64,000 nt of DNA from DASRBO01 sp035653595 (GTDB lineage Bacteria; Actinomycetota; Acidimicrobiia; Acidimicrobiales; JAJPHE01): assembly GCA_035653595.1 (NCBI GenBank), contig DASRBO010000104.1:49904-113903 (forward strand), written 5' to 3'. Both the position numbers and the translations under genes were made by a program. This document shows, in pieces, positions 15,036-24,673 of the stretch; the stretch's first letter is position 1, and the number at the start of each line of letters is the position of its first letter. The notes beneath the pieces were generated by a model, which worked only from the letters and a program-made list of their open reading frames with translations, was not told where the DNA came from and searched no databases.

Positions 15036-15707
15036 CTACCCCGGCCCGTCGTTGTGGGGGCCGCCGTCGTCGCCGCCGCCCATGGACGAAACGAGGGCCG
15101 CCACCACCTCATCGTCGGTGGTGGGGGAGAAGTCCTCGTAGAACTGGCCGACGGCGTAGAAGGGGTCGGGGGAGCTGAGGCTGACCCGCTCGTCGGCTGC
15201 TCCGGCCAGCCTCCCGTCCCAGCCCGGTGGCGCCACGGGAACGGCGAGCACGACATGGGCGGCCCCATGGGCCCGGGCGACCTCGCACGCCGCCCGTGCC
15301 GTCGAGCCGGTGGCGATGCCGTCGTCGACCACTATGACGGTCCGGCCGCCGAGGGGCTCCGCCGGCCGCCCCCGACGCAGCTCGAGCGAGCGCTGCTCCA
15401 CCACCCCTTGCTCGGCCCGGGTCATCTCATCGAGCACCTCGCGTCCCACGCCCGCCATGGCCAGGATCGGCTCGTTGACGACGACGACCCCGCCCTCCCC
15501 CACCGCCCCCATGGCCAGCTCGGGCTGGTAGGGAACCCCCAGCTTGCGCACGACGATGACGTCCAGAGGGGCGCCCAGCACCTTGGCGACCGCCGCCGCC
15601 ACCGGGACGCCGCCCCGCGGCAGCCCCACGACAAGGGGGTGCTGGGTCCGGTAGGCGGCCAGCCTGGCCCCGAGCTGCCGGCCGGCGTCGGTCCGGTTGA
15701 GGAACAC
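15036..15707 (-). CDS. Phosphoribosyltransferase domain protein (Rv0571c/Rv2030c-like)
   Basis: 223 residues of type I PRTase fold. The PRPP-binding loop is VIVVDDGIATGSTARAACEV, and the N-terminal part has LVVGLPRGGVPVAAAVAKVL and VVRKLGVPYQPELAMGAV, typical of the family found in the mycobacterial DosR regulon. These proteins usually continue into a hydrolase domain; here the protein ends after SSMGGGDDGGPHNDG and only a hydrolase tail remains downstream. GTG start follows directly on the TGA of the upstream membrane-protein gene (TGAGTG), so the two are coupled. The substrate base is unknown. Confidence 0.85.
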   Translation of the reverse strand: MFLNRTDAGRQLGARLAAYRTQHPLVVGLPRGGVPVAAAVAKVLGAPLDVIVVRKLGVPYQPELAMGAVGEGGVVVVNEPILAMAGVGREVLDEMTRAEQGVVEQRSLELRRGRPAEPLGGRTVIVVDDGIATGSTARAACEVARAHGAAHVVLAVPVAPPGWDGRLAGAADERVSLSSPDPFYAVGQFYEDFSPTTDDEVVAALVSSMGGGDDGGPHNDGPG

Positions 15708-16937
15708 TCAGATCCGGAGGAACAGGCCCCGGCGGAACAGGCCTCCCAGGACCAGCCACCAGGCGCCGAGGATGGCGCAGGCGTAGACGAGGGCGCCGGC
15801 GACAGGCCCGAAGCGCGGCACCAGGTAGTGGGCCCAGACGAAGAACGGAATGGGTGCGTTGGCGATGTCGCCGAGGGCGTGGTGGTAGTGCCCGAGGGCG
15901 GCGGCGGTCAGCTCCGAGCCGATGTAGACGAGCAAAGCGTTGGTGCCCAGCACCCGTAGCGGGAGGCTGGTGATGCGGGCCACGAGGTGGTCTTGGTCGA
16001 ACAGGAGATGGGCCAGGGCCAGCGCCCCGAGGGCCAGACCGGTCATCAGCAGGACATAGGAGGGCGTCCACATGCGCTTGTTGACCGGGAGAACCGAGGC
16101 CCACAGGTCGGCGGCACCGACACAGGCGGTGGCGCACGCCACCATCAGGCCGGTGGTGACCAGCCTCGAGCGCCCCGAGCGCAGGAGCCGACCGGCCCAG
16201 TAGCCGGCGAGGACGCCGGCCACCGCGACGACGCTGCCGAGCAGGCCCTCGGGGTCGTAACCGGGGACGCCGCCGCCGTACATGTGGGCGGAGCCGAAGA
16301 CCGCCCGGTCGACCCAGGCGGCCAGGTTGCCTTGGGGGCTGAGGACGCCGGCGCCGTATCCGGGGACCGACACCCAGGAGAGGGCAGCCCAGTAGCCGCC
16401 CAGGAGGGCACCCGCCAGCAGGGCCTGGTAGCGGGGCCGGAGGTAGAGGACGGCGAGAGAGGCCAGAAGGTAGGCAATGGCGATCCGTTGCAGGACGCCG
16501 GGGACCCGGAGGTGGGCGGCGAGCCCGTGCCCGCCGTCCAGCAGCAGCGGGAAGCCGTTGACCAGCAGGCCCAGGAGGAATAGCAGCCCGGCACGCCGGA
16601 TGATCCGGGTCAGGGCGGCACGGCGGGGAGCGCGCCCCTCCACGTAACGCGCCATTGCCGGCGCCATCGATGCTCCCACCATGAATAGGAAGGTCGGGAA
16701 GATGGTGTCGGCGAAGGTCCAGCCGTTCCACGGGGAGTGGGTGAGCTGGTGGTACAGGTACGGAGGGCCCATGGCCGGGTCGTTCACCAGCACCATGGCG
16801 GCGATGGTGGCCCCCCTCAGCACGTCAAGGGACATGAGCCGCCGCCGGGGCGGCGGTTGGTCGCCGGCTTGTCCCGACGGCTGGGGTGCTTCTACCGGCC
16901 GAGGCGGTCGCTCCCGTACGTCAACTGCGTGCGGCAC
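15708..16937 (-). CDS. Multi-pass membrane acyltransferase, DUF5009 / heparan-alpha-glucosaminide N-acetyltransferase-like
   Basis: 409 residues with about ten hydrophobic segments. The N-terminal RRRLMSLDVLRGATIAAMVL and NDPAMG, then FADTIFPTFLFMVGASM, match the COG4299/DUF5009 family related to the lysosomal HGSNAT acetyltransferase. Members probably acetylate sugars across the membrane, but bacterial substrates are unknown. The annotated start is GTG 16937; ATG at 16835 (MSLDVLRG) is also possible and matches the core family start. It is the first gene of a two-gene unit with the phosphoribosyltransferase. An 8-bp inverted repeat (16956-16963 / 16972-16979) lies upstream. Confidence 0.8.
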   Translation of the reverse strand: MPHAVDVRERPPRPVEAPQPSGQAGDQPPPRRRLMSLDVLRGATIAAMVLVNDPAMGPPYLYHQLTHSPWNGWTFADTIFPTFLFMVGASMAPAMARYVEGRAPRRAALTRIIRRAGLLFLLGLLVNGFPLLLDGGHGLAAHLRVPGVLQRIAIAYLLASLAVLYLRPRYQALLAGALLGGYWAALSWVSVPGYGAGVLSPQGNLAAWVDRAVFGSAHMYGGGVPGYDPEGLLGSVVAVAGVLAGYWAGRLLRSGRSRLVTTGLMVACATACVGAADLWASVLPVNKRMWTPSYVLLMTGLALGALALAHLLFDQDHLVARITSLPLRVLGTNALLVYIGSELTAAALGHYHHALGDIANAPIPFFVWAHYLVPRFGPVAGALVYACAILGAWWLVLGGLFRRGLFLRI

Positions 16938-17094
16938 CTCCCAAGTGTGCCTCCACCACGGCCCTTATGGCGGCCGTGGGCCGCCGGTCATGCTGCCGGG
17001 GCCTCCGTGCCGGAATCAGCCCGGCCCCCTCGCCGTGGCACTTGTAGTCCAGGCGGCGACGCCGGTTCGGAAACTACCTCGGACGCTCCAGTCC

Positions 17095-17487
17095 CTACTG
17101 GAGCAGGTGCTCGGCCAGGGCGCGCATCGAGACGATGCCCACCAGCTGGGACTCCGAGAGCACGGGCAGGTGGCGGATGCCGGCGGCGAGCATGATGCGA
17201 AGGGCGGTGCCGATGTTGTCAGCCTCGGTCAGGTACCTGGGGTCGTCGGTCATGACGTCGCTCACCCAGACCTGGTCCGGGTCGGCCCCGGTGGCCAGGG
17301 CCCGCACCACGTCGCGCTCGGACACGATGCCGGCGACATCGCGGCCGCGGAGGATCACCAGGGTTCCCACGTCGGCGTCACGCAGGCGGGCGGCCGCCTG
17401 CCTCAGTGTCGCCTGTTCGTCGACGGTGATGACGTTGGTGGTCATGGCCTGACTGACGAGCCGGAAGGCCTGGGGTCGGGTGCTCAC
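17095..17487 (-). CDS. CBS-pair protein, Hrp1-like
   Basis: 130 residues with two CBS motifs (MTTNVITVDEQATLRQAAAR ... VAGIVSERDVVRAL; VMTDDPRYLTEADNIGTALR ... LVGIVSMRALAEHLL), the architecture and length of mycobacterial hypoxic response protein 1. The Cys pair that binds zinc in Hrp1 is not present. GTG 17487 is chosen; the frame runs on upstream to 17715 but that part looks non-coding. An ATG at MTTN, about 15 codons in, is an alternative. No dormancy box at the standard distance was found. Confidence 0.82.
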   Translation of the reverse strand: MSTRPQAFRLVSQAMTTNVITVDEQATLRQAAARLRDADVGTLVILRGRDVAGIVSERDVVRALATGADPDQVWVSDVMTDDPRYLTEADNIGTALRIMLAAGIRHLPVLSESQLVGIVSMRALAEHLLQ

Positions 17488-17693
17488 CCGGCCAGGTTGC
17501 CATTTCGGACAGGTGGAGAGCACGGCCGCACCTTGCCCCGCCCGACCGGGGCAGGCCGACCTGGCCGGGGGTCCGGGGCCGGGGCGGTGCGGGAGACGGC
17601 GGTAGCTCGCCCAGACGTGCTGGTCAGCGGGCTGCTCACGGGGCCCGAAGCCGGGGGACCGGGGGACCGGTCCGGGCCAAAGGGCATGACAGA

Positions 17694-17708
17694 AGGGCCG
17701 AAGGTCCC
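17694..17708 (+). promoter_or_regulatory. DosR-type box upstream of the 17745 gene
   Basis: AGGGCCGAAGGTCCC; the other strand reads GGGACCTTCGGCCCT, a full match. It ends 36 bases before the ATG at 17745, with CAGGCT at 17733-17738 as the -10 candidate. The remainder of 17488-17693 is GC-rich non-coding sequence in which I see no other feature. Confidence 0.78.
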
Positions 17709-17744
17709 TGATCACCCGGGCCGGCGGGCGACCAGGCTCTGGGC

Positions 17745-17999
17745 ATGATCAACACAAGCGCGACGCCGACCAACGAGGAGTTGCTGGCCGCAATGATCCG
17801 GGACTGGGTCCACCGCACGGTCTTCCCTGACGACCCCCGGCTCGCCGACCGGGCCGCCACTGTGGCCCTGCGCTCCTACGCCCAGGGTGCCCCGGTCAGC
17901 GTGGCCTGCGAGCAGGCCCGTTCGTTCGTGGGCAGCTGGATGCGTCACCCGTCCAACTACCGGCGCCCCCACGCCGAGGCGCTGCGAGACGCCTCCTGA
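17745..17999 (+). CDS. Small protein of unknown function, leaderless dormancy-box gene
   Basis: 84 residues, mostly helical, no membrane segment (NEELLAAMIRDWVHRTVFPD; VALRSYAQGAPVSVACEQAR; SFVGSWMRHPSNYRRPH). No ribosome site precedes the ATG, and the box and -10 geometry predict a leaderless transcript. I do not recognise a family. Conservation next to other dormancy-box genes in relatives would confirm it. Confidence 0.65.
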   Translation: MINTSATPTNEELLAAMIRDWVHRTVFPDDPRLADRAATVALRSYAQGAPVSVACEQARSFVGSWMRHPSNYRRPHAEALRDAS

Positions 18000-18299
18000 T
18001 GCTGGGGGCGTCGCCCGGCCAGGCTTGGGGACAGGCGCTCGCACGACGCCTGCGCGCGGCCGCGGGCGAGCGTCCCCCGCGTGGCCCTTGCCTCGGCAGC
18101 GCGATCAGCGGCCGGAGGCTGGCCGGCGTCGCCCCCGTCGCCATGCTCTTCCTCGGCTCGTGATCACGCCAGGGGCGCCGGCGCCACCCGGACAGAGGCC
18201 AAGGTGCCGCCGCATCACTATCGACGAGGCCATCGGGCCGGGCTCCGGGCGTCACTCATCGCCGATTGCGACCCCCGCAGCAGCGCCACCTAGCGGGGA
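18000..18299. other. Intergenic stretch without a clear gene
   Basis: About 300 GC-rich bases between two dormancy-box genes. All frames contain short ORFs, none with a convincing start or family resemblance. It may hold remnants of a lost gene, given the decayed genes nearby, but I could not identify one. The dormancy box of the next gene begins at 18300. Confidence 0.5.
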
Positions 18300-18314
18300 G
18301 TGACTTTGGGCCCT
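18300..18314 (+). promoter_or_regulatory. DosR-type box upstream of the 18350 gene
   Basis: GTGACTTTGGGCCCT, 14 of 15 to the consensus. It ends 35 bases before the ATG at 18350, with GATCCT at 18338-18343 in the -10 position. Confidence 0.75.
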
Positions 18315-18349
18315 GTTCAGAGCCCACCCGGGTGGCGGATCCTGGCGCC

Positions 18350-18928
18350 ATGTCGTGGTGGCGCAGGGACAGGAACCGGCGGCGCGAAGCGGCGGACGCG
18401 AACGACGAGCGGCAGGGGTGGGACGCCGAGCGGGCCCAGCACCGGCGCTCCCTCTACGAGAGGCTCGGCTCCGAGCTCTGGCCGGACGAAGACTCCGGTG
18501 TGGCCGAGGACGACCCCGACGAGGCGGGCTGGGACCCGTCCGGGTGCGCCGAGGAGCAGCAGCTCACCGACGACGACTGGGTGGCCATCGACGCCCTGCT
18601 GGTGGCCCAGAGCCCGGGCTCTTCGACCGAAGGGCCGTCGGGATCCGACTCGTCGCTGGCGGGCGTCAGCGATGGAAAAGGGCTCCTGGTGCAGCTGGCC
18701 GACTGGCTGCAGCGGCTGCGGGTCGCTTCCGGAGCCGAGGTGCTGCCAGCGGTCGCCGTGACCGACCTGCTGCTCGGGCTCTGGGGTCCGGCCCACCGGT
18801 TGGGCCCGGCGGTCGCCCGGCCGGCGGAGGAGCTGATGTCGGCTCTGGTGGGCCGCCACCTGGCCACGGCCACGGAGGTCCGCTCCGTGTGCAAGCGCAC
18901 CGAGGCCTTTCTCGCTCTCTACCACTAG
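18350..18928 (+). CDS. Hypothetical protein, leaderless dormancy-box gene
   Basis: 192 residues. A very basic N-terminus (MSWWRRDRNRRREAAD) is followed by an acidic stretch (~45-85) and a helical C-terminal half (LLVQLADWLQRLRVASGAEV, VVGRHLATATEVRSVCKRTE-like region ending in FLALYH). No membrane segment. An upstream in-frame ATG at 18266 exists, but it lies before the box, so 18350 is the start. No family recognised. It is followed after ~130 bases by a universal stress gene. Confidence 0.7.
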   Translation: MSWWRRDRNRRREAADANDERQGWDAERAQHRRSLYERLGSELWPDEDSGVAEDDPDEAGWDPSGCAEEQQLTDDDWVAIDALLVAQSPGSSTEGPSGSDSSLAGVSDGKGLLVQLADWLQRLRVASGAEVLPAVAVTDLLLGLWGPAHRLGPAVARPAEELMSALVGRHLATATEVRSVCKRTEAFLALYH

Positions 18929-18971
18929 AGGAGGGCAGGGCCCTACCGCCCTACCTCTGGCCGGTGCATTC

Positions 18972-18986
18972 GGGACCTTCGACCGT
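18972..18986 (+). promoter_or_regulatory. DosR-type box upstream of the universal stress gene
   Basis: GGGACCTTCGACCGT, 13 of 15, continuing to GGTCCC so that GGGACC and GGTCCC form outer inverted arms (18972-18992). GATCGT at 19009-19014 lies at the standard distance, predicting a start near 19021 and a leader of about 40 bases that carries the GGAGGAGAGGA ribosome site. Confidence 0.65.
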
Positions 18987-19060
18987 GGTCCCGGCCGCGT
19001 CCCGGAGGGATCGTCGAGTCAGGCAGACGAGTCGAGTCAGACGGAGGAGAGGAAGACGTG

Positions 19061-19546
19061 ATGACAGACAAGACCGGTGATGCCAGGTGGCTCTCTGACG
19101 GCCCGATCGTCGTCGGCGTGGACGGCTCGGCTCACGGGCGTCGGGCGGTGGACTGGGCGCTCGAGGAGGCCCGGGCCCGTCATTGCGGCGTGCTCCTGAT
19201 CCTCGCCTACGACTACGGCGTGGCGCCGATGGCCCCCATCGCCTACGACGTGTTCAGCAAGATCGAGGAGGGCGCCCGCCAGACCCTCGACGAGGAGGTG
19301 GCCTACGCCGCCCGGTCGGGGGTGCCGGTGGAGGGACGCCTGGAGTTCGGACCCGCCTCGCGGGCACTGATCGAGGCGTCGGCCGGAGCGCCCATGCTGG
19401 TAGTCGGGGGCCGGGGCCGGGGCGGTTTCGCCGGGGCCCTCCTGGGCTCGGTTTCCACTGCCTGCGTCCACCACGCCCTGTGTCCGGTGGTGGTGGTGCC
19501 GTCCGACCGGCGGCGCCGCACGGTGCAGGCCGCCGCTGTGGCGTGA
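19061..19546 (+). CDS. Universal stress protein (UspA family)
   Basis: 161 residues, single Usp domain: IVVGVDGSAHGRRAVDWALE at the N-terminus and the ATP-binding motif GGRGRGGFAGALLGSVS near the C-terminus (G-2x-G-9x-G-S). This motif indicates an ATP-binding member, like several mycobacterial DosR-regulon Usps. GTG 19058 or ATG 19061 can start; a strong GA-rich ribosome site (~19042-19053) precedes both. The box at 18972 suggests hypoxic induction. Confidence 0.9.
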   Translation: MTDKTGDARWLSDGPIVVGVDGSAHGRRAVDWALEEARARHCGVLLILAYDYGVAPMAPIAYDVFSKIEEGARQTLDEEVAYAARSGVPVEGRLEFGPASRALIEASAGAPMLVVGGRGRGGFAGALLGSVSTACVHHALCPVVVVPSDRRRRTVQAAAVA

Positions 19547-19628
19547 ACGTCGCCCCGGCCGCCGGGGAGGCTGGCCGACGGGGCCACGTGTCCTCGGCGG
19601 TGTCCGGTCCCCCGGGGAGGCGGTCGGG

Positions 19629-19828
19629 CTGACCACGCAGTTCGGCGCTCTCGAGGCCCGGGTCAGCTCGGCCGTCGATCCCGGCGAGGTGCAGGCGTTC
19701 CTCGCCAACGGGGCAGGCAAGTCGGCGAGCATCAACAGGCTCTGCACCCTCCCCGGCATGGTGGCGATGAGTGTGGTCAACACCGCCGGGGTCCACCGGG
19801 CCCGCTGGCGAGCGTCCCCCGGGCCTTC
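19629..19828 (+). pseudogene. Fragment of a DrrA-type ABC transporter ATPase gene
   Basis: One frame encodes LTTQFGALEARVSSAVDPGE, then VQAFLANGAGKSASINRLCT and VAMSVVNTAGVHRARWRAS. This resembles the N-terminus of daunorubicin-type ABC ATPases (LTKRFG ... VRPGEVFGLLGPNGAGKTTT ... LTTLL ... VAGHDVVREP ... VRAxIG) with the Walker A loop shortened. There is no start in good context and the rest of the ATPase is missing. The sppA gene comes in from the other side. Call rests on pattern similarity only. Confidence 0.45.
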
Positions 19829-19830
19829 GC

Positions 19831-21669
19831 TCAGTGGATCCAGGAGGACCGGGGATCCCAGCCCAGGTGGGCCAGTACTCCCGGCTGGGCCAGGGCGGAG
19901 ATGGCGTGGCGGACCGATCCGATCCCCCACGGGGCGGTAGCGGCGACGTCATCGCTGCTTTTGGCCCGGTCCGGAACCATCGCCCTCACCCCGGCGCGGC
20001 GGGGGAAGGACCGGGGCCGGGGGCGGGTGCCGGCGGGGGCCCCGCTCAGCTCCAGAGCCAGGGCCATGGCCCGGTGCAGGCCGCCGAGCTCGTCCACCAG
20101 TCCGATCTCGTGGGCGTCGGCACCGGTCCACACCCGGCCGCGGGCGATCTCCCCCACCCGCTCGATGGGCAGGTTGCGGCCTTCGGCGACCCGGGCGGTG
20201 AAGGTGGCGTAGACCGAGTCGATGACCGCCTCGAGCCGCTGGCGCTGGCCCGGGGTCATGGGACGGTTGACCGACAAGGCCGGCTCGGTGCCCGTCCTGA
20301 CCTCGTCGAAGGTGATGTCGAGCTTGGCCTTGGCGGCGGCCAGGCGAGGGACCACGCTGACCACGCCGATCGAGCCGGTGATGGTCCCCGGCTCGGCGAC
20401 GATGCGCTCGGCGGGGGCGGCGATGTAGTAGCCACCCGAGGCGGCCACCGAGCCCATCGAGACCACCAGGGACTTCCCCGCCTCCCGCAGCCGCACCAGC
20501 TCCCTCCAGATCGAGTCGCTGGCGATGGCGGAACCACCCGGGCTGTCGACGCGGAGCACCACGGCCTTGGTCTTCTTGTCCTTCGCCACGGCCCGGATCT
20601 GGGCTATGAGCTTGTCGGCCGAAAGCACCGGACCGCCGGTGAGCCCGATGGGAAGCTCGGAGCTGCGGATGATCTGGCCCACGGCGTGGATGACGGCAAC
20701 CGGCGCCGTCCTGGTACGGCGGGACCGGTCGCGCCCTGCCCGCTTCTTGTAGGCCGACAGGTACAGCAGCTGCGAGCCGTCGCCGGCCCGGTCCTTCACC
20801 AGCGACAGCGCCTCGTCGGTGAACTGGAGCCGATCGACCAGCCCCGCCTCCAAGGCGTCCTGGGCCAGAAGCGGCGGTCGGTCGCCCAGCTCGCGCACCC
20901 GGTCGGAAGTGAGGTGGCGGTCGCTGGCGATGTCGTCGACGATGCGGGTCCAGAGGCTGTCCAGCATGCGCTGGTGCTGGAGCCGGTCCGGGTCGGTCAG
21001 TCGGCGCTCGGTGAGCTGGCTGGCGGCGCTCTTGTACTCGTAGCGGGCCAGCACCTCCAGCTCCACCCCGACCCGGTCGAGGAGGCCCCGGTAGAAGTTG
21101 GGCTCGACGGCCAGGGCCGCCAGCACGACCTCACCGGTGGGATGCAGGATCACCTTCTCGCACGCCGCCGCCAGCCAGTAGGTCCCGTTGCCCGGTGCTC
21201 CTTCTCCGAAGGTGTCTGTCACCGCCACCGTGAACTTGCCCGCCGCCCGGAACTGGTGCAGGGCGTCGCGCAGCTCCTCGATGCCGGCCGCCGGCGCGGC
21301 GCCGAACCGGGGCCGGAGCACCAGACCCTTGACCCGCCGGTCGCGTGCGGCCCGCTCGATCGTGGCCACAGTGTCGGACAGCGTCAGGCCCGACCGACCG
21401 CCGGGTACGGGAATCCGCCGGCCGGCCGCCTCGGCCGGGAAGCTGGTGAGATCGAGCTCGAGGACCGTCCGGGCCGCCACCCTGGGGGCCAGCCGGGCGG
21501 AGGCGGCGGCGACCACGGAGCTGGCGACGACCACCGCGCCCAGCACCTCCGAGCTGATCGCCGGGTGGTGGATCAGGAGCCGGAGCAGGGTGCCCGCGCC
21601 CACCAGGAGAAGCGCCACCAGGCCGACGACGACAGCAACTCCCGCCGCGCCGCGCAGCCGCTCCACCAC
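19831..21669 (-). CDS. sppA: Signal peptide peptidase SppA, long form
   Basis: 612 residues, the length of the long (67K-type) SppA, with an N-terminal membrane segment (VAVVVGLVALLLVGAGTLL) and two peptidase-fold repeats. The catalytic Lys is seen in RYEYKSAASQLTE (E. coli YKSA) and the catalytic Ser in SMGSVAASGGYYIAAPA (AASGGY). SppA degrades cleaved signal peptides in the membrane. GTG 21669 is chosen because upstream codons are Pro/Gly-rich and would overlap the divergent kinase gene. A second GTG at 21666 is equally possible. Confidence 0.9.
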   Translation of the reverse strand: MVERLRGAAGVAVVVGLVALLLVGAGTLLRLLIHHPAISSEVLGAVVVASSVVAAASARLAPRVAARTVLELDLTSFPAEAAGRRIPVPGGRSGLTLSDTVATIERAARDRRVKGLVLRPRFGAAPAAGIEELRDALHQFRAAGKFTVAVTDTFGEGAPGNGTYWLAAACEKVILHPTGEVVLAALAVEPNFYRGLLDRVGVELEVLARYEYKSAASQLTERRLTDPDRLQHQRMLDSLWTRIVDDIASDRHLTSDRVRELGDRPPLLAQDALEAGLVDRLQFTDEALSLVKDRAGDGSQLLYLSAYKKRAGRDRSRRTRTAPVAVIHAVGQIIRSSELPIGLTGGPVLSADKLIAQIRAVAKDKKTKAVVLRVDSPGGSAIASDSIWRELVRLREAGKSLVVSMGSVAASGGYYIAAPAERIVAEPGTITGSIGVVSVVPRLAAAKAKLDITFDEVRTGTEPALSVNRPMTPGQRQRLEAVIDSVYATFTARVAEGRNLPIERVGEIARGRVWTGADAHEIGLVDELGGLHRAMALALELSGAPAGTRPRPRSFPRRAGVRAMVPDRAKSSDDVAATAPWGIGSVRHAISALAQPGVLAHLGWDPRSSWIH

Positions 21670-21838
21670 GCCACTATGCCCGATCGGCCCGGCGGGGGCA
21701 GGGGCTCGCCGGCTCACCTCAGCGGGGCCCGGCGCCGGCGACCCCCCAGGGCCTACCAGCTCCGGTCCCCACCCCGGGGTCGGGAGCCCTGTGCGATGCT
21801 GGGCCCGAGGCGGCCGGAGCGCCGTGGGGCGAGGAGCC

Positions 21839-23329
<1,491 letters not shown>

Positions 23330-23333
23330 CCGC

Positions 23334-24557
23334 CTACCCCCGGAAGCCCGGGTGGTGCCTGAGGATCTCCCGCCGGGCGATCGTCATCTTGTGGACCTCG
23401 TCGGGCCCGTCGGCCAGCCGCAGGGCCCGCATATGGGCGTACATCTGCGCCAGCGGGAAGAACTGGGTCAGCCCGGCCGCTCCGTGAACCTGGATGGCCC
23501 GGTCGATGACCTTGAGGGCCATGTTGGGTACGGCCACCTTGATGCCGGCGATGGCGGTGGCGGCCGCCTTGTTCCCCTCGGTTTCCATCAGATGGGCGGT
23601 GTGCAGGACGTACTCGCGGGCCATGTCGATCTCCACTCTCGACTCGGCTATCCAGTCCTGGATCAGGCCCTTGTGGGCGAGGCTGGAGCCGAAGGTGGTC
23701 CGCTCGAGGGACCGAAGCACCATCGCTTGCAGGGCCCGCTCGGCCACGCCGATCGAGCGCATGCAGTGGTGGATGCGGCCCGGGCCCAGCCGGGCCTGGG
23801 CGATGGCGAAGCCGCCGCCCTCCTCGCCCAGCAGGTTGGCGGCGGGCACGCGCACGTCGCGGTAGACGACCTCCGGGTGTCCGCCGCGGTCCTCGTAGCC
23901 GAACACGTGCGGGTCGGCCCCGAGGGAGACGCCCGGGGTGTCCTTGGGGACCACGATCATGGACTGCTGCAGGTGCCGCGGGGCATCGGGGTCGGTCTTG
24001 CCCATGACGATGAGCACCTCGCAGCGGGGCGAGCGGGCGCCGGAGCTGAACCACTTGCGGCCGTTGAGCACGTAGTCGCCCCTCCGACGTTCGATCGACA
24101 GCCCGATGTTGGTGGCATCGGAAGAGGCGACGTCCGGCTCTGTCATGGAGAAGGCGCTGCGGATGTCGCCGTGCAGGAGGGGTGTGAGCCAACGCTCCCG
24201 CACCGCCGGGGTGGCGTAACGGTGGAGGATCTCCATGTTGCCGGTGTCGGAGGCGGAGCAGTTGAGGGCCTCGGAGGCGAAGCTCACCCGGCCCAAAATT
24301 TCGGACACCGGGGCGTAGTCGAGGTTGGAGAGCCTGGTGCCGGGGTGGTCCTCGGTGAGGTCGGGCAGGAACAGGTTCCACAGCCCCCGCTCGAGGGCGG
24401 CGGCCTTGAGCTTCTCCATGACCGGCGGGTAGGCGTCGGTGCCGAGCTCGCCGAGCTCGGAGTAGTAGCGCTCCTCGTTGGGGTAGATCAGGTCGTCCAT
24501 GAACCGCGCCACGGCGGACTGGACGGCCAGACCCTGATCGCTGAACTGGTAGGGCAC
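23334..24557 (-). CDS. Acyl-CoA dehydrogenase, ACAD10/11-like
   Basis: 407 residues from GTG 24557. Typical FAD acyl-CoA dehydrogenase layout: LNCSASDTGNMEIL, AFSMTEPDVASSDATNIGLS (substrate/FAD loop), GRKWFSSGA, and the C-terminal IQVHGAAGLTQFFPLAQMYA. The sequence type (YYSELGELG, ADGPDEVHKMTIARREI) is that of ACAD11-like enzymes. An upstream GTG (24566) is in frame, but the dormancy box at 24593-24607 lies exactly 35 bases from GTG 24557, with CAGAGT as -10, so the shorter start is preferred. Fatty-acid oxidation under dormancy control is inferred. Confidence 0.87.
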   Translation of the reverse strand: MPYQFSDQGLAVQSAVARFMDDLIYPNEERYYSELGELGTDAYPPVMEKLKAAALERGLWNLFLPDLTEDHPGTRLSNLDYAPVSEILGRVSFASEALNCSASDTGNMEILHRYATPAVRERWLTPLLHGDIRSAFSMTEPDVASSDATNIGLSIERRRGDYVLNGRKWFSSGARSPRCEVLIVMGKTDPDAPRHLQQSMIVVPKDTPGVSLGADPHVFGYEDRGGHPEVVYRDVRVPAANLLGEEGGGFAIAQARLGPGRIHHCMRSIGVAERALQAMVLRSLERTTFGSSLAHKGLIQDWIAESRVEIDMAREYVLHTAHLMETEGNKAAATAIAGIKVAVPNMALKVIDRAIQVHGAAGLTQFFPLAQMYAHMRALRLADGPDEVHKMTIARREILRHHPGFRG

Positions 24558-24592
24558 GTGGAGCACTCTGCTGGCGGAACGGGGCCGGGGCC

Positions 24593-24607
24593 AGGGCCGA
24601 AGGTCAC
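24593..24607 (-). promoter_or_regulatory. DosR-type box facing the acyl-CoA dehydrogenase gene
   Basis: GTGACCTTCGGCCCT on the minus strand, a full match to the consensus, 35 bases from GTG 24557, with CAGAGT (complement of 24565-24570) as the -10 candidate. It is paired with a second, oppositely used box at 24625. Confidence 0.78.
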
Positions 24608-24624
24608 CCGTCGGGTCCCGATCC

Positions 24625-24639
24625 GGGACCTTCGCCCCT
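24625..24639 (+). promoter_or_regulatory. DosR-type box facing the acetyltransferase operon
   Basis: GGGACCTTCGCCCCT, 14 of 15. It ends 34 bases before the ATG at 24674, with CATGCT at 24662-24667 as the -10 candidate. Together with the box at 24593 it makes a compact divergent promoter: each gene has its own box. Confidence 0.78.
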
Positions 24640-24673
24640 GGGCAGGGCGGCCCCGCCCGCCCATGCTTGTCCT

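Noticed and set aside
17488..17715. N-terminal extension of the minus-strand CBS gene to 17715
   Set aside because: The extension contains the 17694 dormancy box of the opposite gene, is Pro/Arg-rich, and lies before the normal start of CBS-pair proteins.
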